Assembly: GCF_003710905.1 (NCBI RefSeq)
Contig: NZ_RHHV01000005.1
Location: forward strand, 678,710 to 742,709
Source of the DNA: Brevibacillus parabrevis
GTDB taxonomy: Bacteria > Bacillota > Bacilli > Brevibacillales > Brevibacillaceae
Direction: 5' to 3'
Length of the DNA: 64,000 nt
Shown here: positions 59,101 through 64,000 of the stretch, piece after piece
How the letters are laid out: every line of letters begins with the position of its first letter
Position numbering within the stretch: position 1 is the stretch's first letter
The notes under the pieces: generated by a model
Databases searched by the model: none
Told to the model about the DNA's origin: nothing
The model's input: only the letters and a program-made list of their open reading frames with translations
Position numbers and translations under genes: made by a program

Positions 59101-59832
59101 CAGTACACTGTCGATGACCCGTCCATCGCATCGGTAAGTACGGGCGGTTTGCTGACAGCTAAAAAAGCAGGAACGGCGACGCTTACCGCAGCATTTTCCG
59201 GCAAGCAGCGGAGCGTGGCGGTGAAAGTGAGTGACCCTGGCGTCCAATTGCAAAGTTTGTCTGCCGGAATGGCATATACACAGATTTTGCGAGCGGATGG
59301 AAGCCTTTGGGCAACCGGACAAAATGAGCACGGGCAGCTAGGGAATGGAACGATGCAAAATCAGACGACACCTGTTCCGGTTATGGTGGATGTCGTCGTT
59401 ACACAACTGGAGACAACGGCGAATCTCGTAGAAATGAATGCGTACGAGAGTAAGCCATTAAAGGTGACAGCCACGTATGCAAATGGCCATGCGCAAGATG
59501 TTACCGATCAAGTCGTATATGAAAGCAGCCAGCCAGAGATTCTCCAAGTCGACCAGCATGGAGTCATGACATCCGGCGAAATGGGAGGGAAAGCGAGCGT
59601 TGTCATTCGTTATTACGATCAACAACTGACCATTCCTGTGCAAGTCAAAGGGATTCCAAGAAGTGTTCAGTACATCTCGGCAGGAATGAATTACACGCTG
59701 ATCATGACAGATGACGGAAGCTTCTGGGCGACCGGACAAAATGAGAGTGGGCAGTTGGGAGATGGAACCATGCAAAATCGGAATAGCCCGATTAAAATCA
59801 TCGGTCAGGAACCTGGGAGGGTAACAAAATGA
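50149..59832 (+). CDS. Giant secreted subtilase with Ig-like, Fn3, YD and RCC1 modules
   Basis: A 3227-residue exported serine protease. It begins with a signal peptide (cut near AHAAA, about residue 29) and an I9 propeptide (about 35-98). The S8 catalytic domain (about 110-365) has an intact triad Asp137 (MDTGISAHP), His167 (HGTAVAG) and Ser322 (GTSLAAPHVAG). Residues about 387-1577 are six tandem modules of about 198 residues, each a Big_2-like half followed by a GWYLDPAGVAK...VDG half. Next come a beta-sandwich that looks ligand-binding (about 1578-1735), more Ig-like modules, an Fn3 domain (about 2173-2262), PPC-like segments and one YD motif (YEYVYDANNRITAIKENG). Six Big_2 repeats follow, then RCC1, Big_2 and RCC1 motifs at the C-terminus. 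No LPXTG or SLH anchor is seen. The stop overlaps the RCC1 gene (ATGA). Target unknown. Confidence 0.9.
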   Translation: MNQAFLRLFSMFQAFLLVSLLLLQLVPAHAAASADSKTYLIGFKKQERAKVRAIQRSSVEPLTGQIVVAELTESEKQAMLEDENVAYIEEDSETELAEASLSPSQSQQVPWGVEHIGAAAAHSQQYKGQRIKIGVMDTGISAHPDLEIKGGVSYIEGEDDFGDQHGHGTAVAGVIAARDNDFGIVGVAPEAELYAIKVLDKKGHGTYSSMIQGIEWAIQNRMNILSISAGGYVNSRALHDQIKRANEHGILVIAAAGNRGLGEETELFPAQYAETISVGAVDREDQRADFSSVGKELDLMAPGVDIRSTAPGGDFQTRSGTSLAAPHVAGAAAVIWSAKGNISSAELRDLLTKSATPLGESRFYGKGLVHLEKALGQGESSAEIEALLPSVSELKLAQGESQPLKVTAKRTDGSEQDVTKRVSYAVQDEAIAKVRATGLVSAVGPGETKVTGEFEGHHFEISVTVTPPEPLRPLAGLDSPENGEWTSGLLNGKGWYLDPAGVASIRIQVDGADAGEAQYGQPRPDIAAKYPAYGNQNAGFTFQLDTQTLASGAHTLAVVIENTAGEKTTIAGRAFYVGETPLPEGLQADVQKLELAPGDSHPLKISVILEDRSVQDVTQQVTYVSSDPGVATVSETGVVQAVGVGSTNLTVTYEAKTLVIPVQVQVKEETPLPARGEVEHPANNATVAGQVLVEGWYLDPAGVAKIEVQLDGTRLGDAQYGIVRRDIETAYPDYRNPAAGFQFLFQTNADQEGSHVLKVTAVSNDGTEHVLAERAILVEQEQPTTSISAAPEKVEVARGKTQQLRISAVLSDQETKDVTAGATYTAEHPHVASISPSGMVTGLEAGQTTITVHYQEHVLTVPVTVREAAGLIQGGIDTPPDNATISGVYPITGWYFHSGGVAKVEVLVDGALQGEAAYGIPRPEVEITDVSSPNHDIGYQFDLDTSKLQEGTHTLSVRGTGQDGTQTMLGERKIHVVPLLPAKSLRADRTELSLAEGKTHLLVIKAILEDQSEHDVTKLARYMVDNALVAKVNTDGLVTAITPGTANLTITYGQQSLLIPITVTEAGPLSAMGEIETPVQGAVIEGTSTIAGWFLATTPITRYDVLVDGTKKGEAKAGIARPDIALLHPDYANSHAGFSLTLEGSDLPAGEHTVAVVAIDGEGKSHPLPEKRFVIGKQPPILRLQPQEPTVTLPKDSSKKLTISALLTEQTTKEITGEAQYTAEKAEIIHVSPLGVVTGLQVGQTNVVASYGGQSVTIPVTVTETEAGSTQPKGQLELPFDRAVIGGVTTVQGWLLDPSGIAKVEVLVDGQAVGTAEYGEPRPDIAAMYPHYRQANAGFRYQWDTLPFAEGTHKLTIRATNQTGQESLVLERDVVIGPVAKLTANLTSIALEKDKTVTFQLTATHRDNSTKDVTAEATYAFENPALAKIEASTGLITGLMPGNTHLRVSYAGIVQTYPVQVQGDGPSHGGEIDTPSDNEVISGNYLVTGWFLPEGELDKIEVLLDETVLGEALYGTERPDVLRTYPGSQGAKPGFSYRLRAEEQPKGTHKLTVRVTEKDGKQTNLERTVTIVEAITEENRYWLQFSKEQGKHNWSYLEVKEERYTELVWNQESEQWKSPQGETIIGNTWMKIGGSDPVIRWEAPRSGKIHVGGWASMLEGSEGDGVNLRLLKNDTQIWPSAGWQSIAFNDQVGVELAQELEVEAGDKLYFQAQAKETEVGDSFKWTPEIDYLSTNIPDNAAPRVYLTTPVTGKVIDQVNGQDVITLSGWVMDPNIGDRVSLWYQIDEGEVHQIASFLASENASAFLYHAPVQDLKPDDVYSLKVWATDQKQGLSPVQQVDFTLDMRAQAKEKDPIDVGATWNSPANNAEINLGERVILTWDYSTSYGSYLDKITGQELTIYISEAGHVTSTVKEKLSANTRSYELNTSTISKSANVEARLRTILSSNVPAYVSGTTVKRFFKILNGNQAPVLESTELIVIYGGKTGQISFTIADKDATDKLVARKIRIGWTPGGNEVRETMEGIYEVDQGRKFTGRYQFPITKDMLFRTIYWTAQAQDNRGAWSEPQVYSARLVDHLPELAVYTPTEKRIIDLKETFTLDGTYSRLQAGDTLTGTIYPATYARKTTTTTGSAGYWSMSWLGQELGEGTYTNTEVRSASGRAASYSGVLVVERKPGAPVIVKTEPTKNAITVYWNPSPGASTYQIRLDNHPLARDVGNVTSYTFSGLQPGRAYTIMLWAYSPSGISSYPASISVETLPAEENFTLLQENSPIRMYYPAEQAKYFKLTAKTSGTYQFTLTNDSSSLASGKIAVFRSASLQTPDQIASGENGSVSAALVAGKTYYLSVQSRSSLYATLLAKASGEAIVFNQAKELTIPAGQSVELSMNALIPGTYRTVVQLKNPGSKYPTVAMLSNGTLVSPKQKPSESEAVYELASGSYTVRLTNNDTTALSLSFTVFAPLAGGTLYEYVYDANNRITAIKENGANSVTFTHDENGNLLKSVKQAVSPQPKATALKLDSDKVDVSSGGSASIKVTATLENGSQVDVTSQVTVIVENPSVAYISNGRVYAVNGGTTQARLYYGGQTKTLTITVSAPAISLSSISLSPAQTTLAEGQIQRVYATAYYTDGSSKDINSVASFSSSSPSVAQVSSQGVVTGIAPGTATITASYNGKSASAQVTVQGAYLLGLKASPAQLSLAAGNKGQLSIYAQYSNGVEENVSAKAQYTSGNPAIASVDGMGGVVATTAGTTTIQVTYGAKSLSVPVTVTGTVVTLQTISVRPESVSVKKGATQQLEVKATYSDNKVTDVTSQATYQIAQPAIATVSATGLITGVAVGSTTITITFGGKTVSVPVQVTEAQEPVQSLTVTPVKLELLVGKAQTLQVTATYQDGKTADVSKQVTYLSQDSSIATVQPDGLVTAVQAGSASLTVTYEGVSVNVPVVVTAENAVVDIKIVPEAITLLEHATKQLAVKAVHADGTESDITDKAQYTVDDPSIASVSTGGLLTAKKAGTATLTAAFSGKQRSVAVKVSDPGVQLQSLSAGMAYTQILRADGSLWATGQNEHGQLGNGTMQNQTTPVPVMVDVVVTQLETTANLVEMNAYESKPLKVTATYANGHAQDVTDQVVYESSQPEILQVDQHGVMTSGEMGGKASVVIRYYDQQLTIPVQVKGIPRSVQYISAGMNYTLIMTDDGSFWATGQNESGQLGDGTMQNRNSPIKIIGQEPGRVTK

Positions 59833-60818
59833 TCTGGAATAACCACAGCATCCAAAAAATAATGTGCTCTTTCATCATTGTACTGACCGTATTTGGCTTA
59901 CTGGAAGAAAGGGCTCATGCCGACAGTAAGGTCAAATCAAGTGCGGCCGGGAAGTACCACACCCTCCTTTTAAAAGAGGATGGAACCGTGTGGTCTTGGG
60001 GCCTAAACGATGATGGACAATTGGGCGATGGAACGAAGATCGCCAAAACGACCCCGGTTCAAGTAGCTGGACTCACTGACATGGTAGGCATTGCTGCCGG
60101 AGCCAATTTCAGCCTGGCTTTAAAAAACGATGGAACGGTTTGGGGATGGGGCTTTAATCGGGACGGTCAATTGGGCGATGCTAACAAACAGCCTAAAGTA
60201 GTACCTGCACAAATAGCTGGTTTGTCCAATGTGACGGCGATTGCGGCTGGCGAGGTGTATGCACTGGCATTGACACGCGATGGAACGGTCTTCATGTGGG
60301 GAGTCAATATGGGCAATTTCACAAAAAATCGAACACCAGTGAAAGTCGAAGGTCTGGCCGAGATCAAGAGTATTAAGGCAGGAGCCACTCACAGTTTGGC
60401 TCTCAAAAGTGACAATACCGTGTATTCATGGGGAGCCAACGATTTTGGACAGCTCGGTCATGGTAACCTGACCCCCAGTGGCCCCCCACAAAAAATTGAA
60501 TCTCTTACCCAAATTGCTGAGATCGAGACAAATGCCTTGAGCAGTTACGCTATTGATTTGGAGGGCCGGGTTTTTGTCTGGGGAGCCAATGCTTCCGGTC
60601 AACTGGGAAATGGAACAACAGACGAGCAGACAAAACCTGTCCTCATCCCGGAACTGACTTCCATCAAGAAGATTTTTACGGGAACTTTTGCAGCACACGT
60701 TTTTGCGTTGACGAACGATGGAACCGTTCTAGGCTGGGGAGCTAATGAGAACGGGCAACTTGGCAACGGCACAACTACCCCTAGTTACAAACCAATTCCG
60801 ATTACATGGTTCCCCTAA
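59829..60818 (+). CDS. Secreted RCC1-repeat (beta-propeller) protein
   Basis: A 329-residue protein with an N-terminal signal peptide (IMCSFIIVLTVFGLLEERAHA) and six RCC1-type repeats of about 48 residues (AAGKYHTLLLKEDGTVWSWG, NDDGQLGDGT and so on); the fifth repeat is the most diverged. RCC1 repeats usually close as seven blades; the two RCC1 motifs at the end of the preceding subtilase are of the same kind. The start overlaps the subtilase stop, so the two are coupled. Base composition is lower in G+C than its neighbours (27 of 60 in 60301-60360 against 36 of 60 in 61741-61800), hinting at a different origin. Binding partner unknown. Confidence 0.85.
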   Translation: MIWNNHSIQKIMCSFIIVLTVFGLLEERAHADSKVKSSAAGKYHTLLLKEDGTVWSWGLNDDGQLGDGTKIAKTTPVQVAGLTDMVGIAAGANFSLALKNDGTVWGWGFNRDGQLGDANKQPKVVPAQIAGLSNVTAIAAGEVYALALTRDGTVFMWGVNMGNFTKNRTPVKVEGLAEIKSIKAGATHSLALKSDNTVYSWGANDFGQLGHGNLTPSGPPQKIESLTQIAEIETNALSSYAIDLEGRVFVWGANASGQLGNGTTDEQTKPVLIPELTSIKKIFTGTFAAHVFALTNDGTVLGWGANENGQLGNGTTTPSYKPIPITWFP

Positions 60819-60829
60819 CCAACACCAAT

Positions 60830-60851
60830 CCCCCCTTCTCACCAAGGGGGG
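60830..60851 (+). other. G/C hairpin between the RCC1 and RHS genes
   Basis: CCCCCCTT and AAGGGGGG pair perfectly around a 6-base loop. There is no T run, so it is a weak terminator at best and may only dampen read-through into the RHS gene. Confidence 0.55.
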
Positions 60852-60875
60852 ACTACTACCCATGATGGAGGCCCT

Positions 60876-63800
60876 ATGAAACACCTTTCCATAAAAGCAC
60901 TCATCTACCTTCTCTGCCTGGCCCTATGCATCACCCTGCTGCCACCAGGAGCAGCCCTGGCCAACGAACCGTCCCAAGAGCCGCTCCCACAGGAAGCGCA
61001 GGACACACCAACCACCGCATCCACACCGGAAGCCGTGGCCAACGAACTCCAGCAGTCCATCGCGGACGAGCAACTTGTTCCGATCGAACAACAAGCCGCG
61101 AAAAGCGATCCGACCACCTTTACCGAAGCGGATATCGCCAAGCTGCCCTGGACACAACTGGACGCTTCCACCGCCAGCGAAATCCACCGCACGTTTGACC
61201 GGGAGCTATTGACATTTGCCGCCTATTTCTACTCGGATCTGGAACAACTCCTCACCGAAGAAGAGCGCGCGCAAGCCAAAGCCTTCACCGACACGGACCT
61301 TCTTTCCCGTTATCAATCGGTGACGTCGGACCAGCAGCAATGGCTCCAAAAGCTCACACCGCTTATCCCGGCGAAAATGGCGGAAATCCGCAAGCTCGCG
61401 GAAACGATGGACATCCAGGCAGCGACGCCGCTTCCGCCTACGCAGTACACGGAAAAAGAGCAAGAGTTTCACTTCGCCCGCTCCAAGACCGAATCATCGG
61501 TAGACGACGTGTACCGGGCGGCCAATCTGGTCGAGCAGGATGTGTACCTGCAAGGCAAACATGGCCTGGACGTGGTCCTGCAACGCCGCTACCATTCTCT
61601 GGGCAGCAAAATTAGCGTGCCCGGCTGGAACGAAACCGAGACAGGCAACGAAGCCCATTCCTCTCCGGAACGATTTGCGACCGGCTGGGACTTCAACGTG
61701 CCGAAATTGGAGATCGTCTCCCGCGAGCACTCCGCCTCCGTGAGCGACGATTCCCGCAACCCGGGGCAAGAAATCTACACCACCCGGGTCTACGATCTGC
61801 CGGCGGGCAACCGTTATTTTATTACGCTCGAAGACGGAACGTCGCTCGAATACCACTACAACCAGTTTGTCAATTACCCGTACAAAGATGCCAGCTTCTC
61901 CGTGGAGCGACTGAACAGCAACTACACCTTGTCCTTCCGCAACTGGATTTACGAGTTTGACTTGCTGAGAGGGACGATCGTCAAATCGAACATCTACGGC
62001 GATAAAATCACGTACACGGTCAGTAGTGACGGCGAGCTCATCTCCATCGAGGACAGCGTCGGGCGGTATGTGGTCCTGAAAAGAAGGGGCGTCAACGACC
62101 GGACCCAAGACCTGATCGTCTACAAGGACAAATCGGAAACGACGGTGCTCAAGCACATCCGCTACCATTTGGAACAAAAATCGGGCTTGGCCATCTACAC
62201 CCAGCTCACTCGTGTAGAGGTGCTCCCGCCAGGCGGCAAAGGAAACGGCGCCTACACCACCGCCCGCTACTCGTACCATAACCCGCGCACCAAAGGAATG
62301 GCCTATTTCAACCTGAACAAAAAGTACACGTTGGACAAGGTCGCAACGGATCAGGCGCTCCAGGAGTCGCCGAAATATTGGGCCGAAGACAAAAAGACGC
62401 GGAAGGAATTCGACTATTTGCTCATGCAGGAGGCCAGCTACCCGCTGCAAGGGCTGTCGATCCAGTATGAGTATCGGCCATACACACTCGATCAGACGTC
62501 GATCAAAGACGGACTGGTGCGCATGTTCCAAGACCGTTACGCCCTAAGCTACATCTCCTATCATCCCGTGAACAAGGTCACGTACAGCTACGCTCTGCAA
62601 ACGCCAAAAGGCACGAACACGTACCGTTTGGAAAAAAGCTATGCCGACAACGACACCTTTTACGAAATATGGAAAATGCCGAAAGAGCAGCTGCCCCGGC
62701 TGAAAAACATGGCCGATCGGCATGGCGATACGTTCCAGGTCACGGAAACGGAGCCGTCCCGCTACACCCGCTCTCTGTTTTACCGCATCAACGCAGACGG
62801 AACGCCGCTGCTGCGAAGCGCGAAGACGACCGGAATCAGCCAGGGAGGAACGTCGATTGCGGGGGCGAAATATGCCGTATCGTACAACCCGACAACGTAT
62901 ACCACCTATGCCTATTCCGGCCGCCAGACGAAGCCGACCTACCAGTACGTATTTCTGGAACCCGTCTCCGTGTCCGACCCGGATGTGTTTTCGTCCTATT
63001 TAAAAGAACCCGTTCTGTCCAAGCGTGCCGCGTACGCCGCCAAACTCAACAACTACGCGCAAGAGACGTACTACGAATACAACGAGTACGGGCATCTGGT
63101 CAAACAACTGGCGCCAGACGGCATCTTGACGACATGGACGTACGATCTGGAAAGCCAAGGGAGATTCCGCACCTTTTCCTTGCTGAAGGCGACGCGGACG
63201 CAAGCCACCGCCGCTTCCAGCGATCCATATTATTCCAACTTGTCCTACGAGTACAACGATCAGTATTTGCTGCGAAAAGAAACCGAGATCCACTCGTATC
63301 CAGCGAATCTGGCGGGGTACAAAAGCCAGACGACAGAGCGCACCTACGAATACACGAACAAGCAGCTTTACTCGGTCACGGAAAACTTCGGCGGCAAGAC
63401 GAGAACGCAAACGTTTCCCGCCTACGACGCCTACGGCTTGCAGCCAACGCAAATCACGGTGGCCGGGGTCGAGCTGGAAAGTGGCAAGACCGACGTCCTG
63501 AATTTTACGCTAGACATCGATGAACAAAGCCAGGTCAAAAGCCAAACGTACCCGGACGGGGGCAAAGTCACCTACGACTACGACACGCTGGGTCGTCTCC
63601 TTTCCGAGAGCTATCGGAACCAGGGATCAACGCGCACGATTTCGTACACGTACCGCGATGGCGATGCCACGGGCACCAAGACGGCAGGGCCAGGGGTGGT
63701 CGAACGAACCTTGCCAGACTCGTCGCGGGTTATTACGTACTACACCCCGTATGGCGATATCGCCTACCAGGAGCAAAAAGGGAAAAACGGCGGCACACGT

Positions 63801-63893
63801 CCGCTCGTGGAAAACGAGTTTACGCCAGACGGTTTGCAGGTCAGCCGCACGATTCCCTACGGAAACCAGGCCAAGAGCACCTCTTATGCCTAG
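60876..63893 (+). CDS. RHS/YD-repeat secreted protein, truncated by an insertion sequence
   Basis: 1005 codons remain. The signal peptide (cut near GAALA, about residue 29) is followed by an acidic helical region (to about 190) and a beta-rich RHS-type N-terminal domain (VLQRRYHSLGS, GWDFNVPKLEIV, GNRYFITLEDGTSLEYHY). YD repeats begin at about 730 (YYEYNEYGHLVKQLAPDG, VTYDYDTLGRLLSESY). The frame stops inside the YD array, exactly where an IS-like end begins. The usual RHS core end (PxxxxDPxG) and the variable C-terminal toxin domain are therefore absent, and the complete ancestral protein must have been much longer. TGGAGG lies six bases before the ATG. RHS proteins encase and deliver C-terminal toxins or act as wall-associated filaments. 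Confidence 0.88.
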   Translation: MKHLSIKALIYLLCLALCITLLPPGAALANEPSQEPLPQEAQDTPTTASTPEAVANELQQSIADEQLVPIEQQAAKSDPTTFTEADIAKLPWTQLDASTASEIHRTFDRELLTFAAYFYSDLEQLLTEEERAQAKAFTDTDLLSRYQSVTSDQQQWLQKLTPLIPAKMAEIRKLAETMDIQAATPLPPTQYTEKEQEFHFARSKTESSVDDVYRAANLVEQDVYLQGKHGLDVVLQRRYHSLGSKISVPGWNETETGNEAHSSPERFATGWDFNVPKLEIVSREHSASVSDDSRNPGQEIYTTRVYDLPAGNRYFITLEDGTSLEYHYNQFVNYPYKDASFSVERLNSNYTLSFRNWIYEFDLLRGTIVKSNIYGDKITYTVSSDGELISIEDSVGRYVVLKRRGVNDRTQDLIVYKDKSETTVLKHIRYHLEQKSGLAIYTQLTRVEVLPPGGKGNGAYTTARYSYHNPRTKGMAYFNLNKKYTLDKVATDQALQESPKYWAEDKKTRKEFDYLLMQEASYPLQGLSIQYEYRPYTLDQTSIKDGLVRMFQDRYALSYISYHPVNKVTYSYALQTPKGTNTYRLEKSYADNDTFYEIWKMPKEQLPRLKNMADRHGDTFQVTETEPSRYTRSLFYRINADGTPLLRSAKTTGISQGGTSIAGAKYAVSYNPTTYTTYAYSGRQTKPTYQYVFLEPVSVSDPDVFSSYLKEPVLSKRAAYAAKLNNYAQETYYEYNEYGHLVKQLAPDGILTTWTYDLESQGRFRTFSLLKATRTQATAASSDPYYSNLSYEYNDQYLLRKETEIHSYPANLAGYKSQTTERTYEYTNKQLYSVTENFGGKTRTQTFPAYDAYGLQPTQITVAGVELESGKTDVLNFTLDIDEQSQVKSQTYPDGGKVTYDYDTLGRLLSESYRNQGSTRTISYTYRDGDATGTKTAGPGVVERTLPDSSRVITYYTPYGDIAYQEQKGKNGGTRPLVENEFTPDGLQVSRTIPYGNQAKSTSYA

Positions 63894-64000
63894 GGACTGA
63901 CCCCGTAATGTGAGACAAATCAAAACACCTTCAAGAGAACCTGACCATGTCGTAAGATATGGGGACAACCTTGGAGGTGTTTTTGCGTTGGCAACTAGAG
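63894..64000 (+). mobile_element. Left end of an insertion sequence, probably IS3-like
   Basis: Immediately after the RHS stop comes CTGACCCCGTAATGTGAGAC, the style of terminal repeat seen in IS3-family elements, followed by a leader hairpin and a well-placed ribosome binding site. A transposase-like frame starts with TTG at 63988 (GGAGGTG eight bases upstream) and reads MATR before the window ends. The exact boundary and the direct repeat cannot be set because the right end lies outside. The family is a tentative call. Confidence 0.6.
63922..63983 (+). promoter_or_regulatory. Hairpin sequestering the transposase ribosome binding site
   Basis: AAAACACCTTCAAG (63922-63935) pairs with CTTGGAGGTGTTTT (63970-63983) as a 14-bp RNA stem with one G-U. 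The right arm contains the GGAGGTG ribosome binding site of the putative transposase, so transcripts entering from outside would be poorly translated. Confidence 0.6.

Overview
The window reads as chromosome of a spore-forming, Brevibacillus-like member of the Bacillota. Supporting signs are strong GGAGG-type ribosome binding sites, sigma-A and sigma-54 (SigL) promoters, an immune-inhibitor-A type protease, a YjcA-type (DUF1360) protein, a CAP/peptidoglycan-binding secreted protein and sigma-K-like promoter motifs. The genus is an inference from gene content. No tRNA, rRNA or CRISPR array was seen.

Layout. (1) 1-10.3 kb: the end of an FAD monooxygenase, an M20 amidohydrolase, an orphan Spo0B-type sensor kinase, a secreted M6 metalloprotease and a complete fixABCX (electron transfer flavoprotein/quinone oxidoreductase) operon with a fifth small gene. 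(2) 10.3-20.7 kb: a probable spore-surface block. It holds a JAMM isopeptidase-like gene (possibly frameshifted), a 1356-residue coiled-coil protein with near-identical 168-bp repeats, a SPOCS/DUF3794-like protein, a glycosyltransferase with a GalNAc-transferase-like layout, a degenerate amidase-like protein, a CAP protein and a DUF1360 protein. (3) 20.7-38.0 kb: a glycan locus that makes GDP-mannose, GDP-4-keto-6-deoxymannose, probably GDP-D-rhamnose and GDP-L-fucose, and a CDP-6-deoxyhexose, with four more glycosyltransferases and three methyltransferase genes. No flippase, polymerase or lipid-linked initiating transferase is present, which fits direct glycosylation of spore-surface proteins in the mother cell better than capsule export. 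(4) 38.0-48.6 kb: a sigma-54 operon (asparaginase, peptide-binding lipoprotein, PrpR_N-type enhancer-binding protein, PepV-like dipeptidase, OppBCDF) behind a consensus -24/-12 promoter and 21-bp-phased upstream repeats. (5) 48.8-49.8 kb: two small membrane proteins. (6) 50-64 kb: a secreted triad made of a 3227-residue subtilase carrying many Ig-like modules, one YD motif and RCC1 motifs, a separate secreted RCC1 propeller, and an RHS/YD protein that is cut off by an insertion sequence at the window edge.

The strongest candidates for something new are the subtilase-RCC1-RHS triad, the putative sigma-K-linked spore-surface and glycan locus with its repeat-built coiled-coil protein, and the self-contained sigma-54 amino acid/peptide scavenging operon. 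Function calls come from motif and family recognition by eye. No database search was run.
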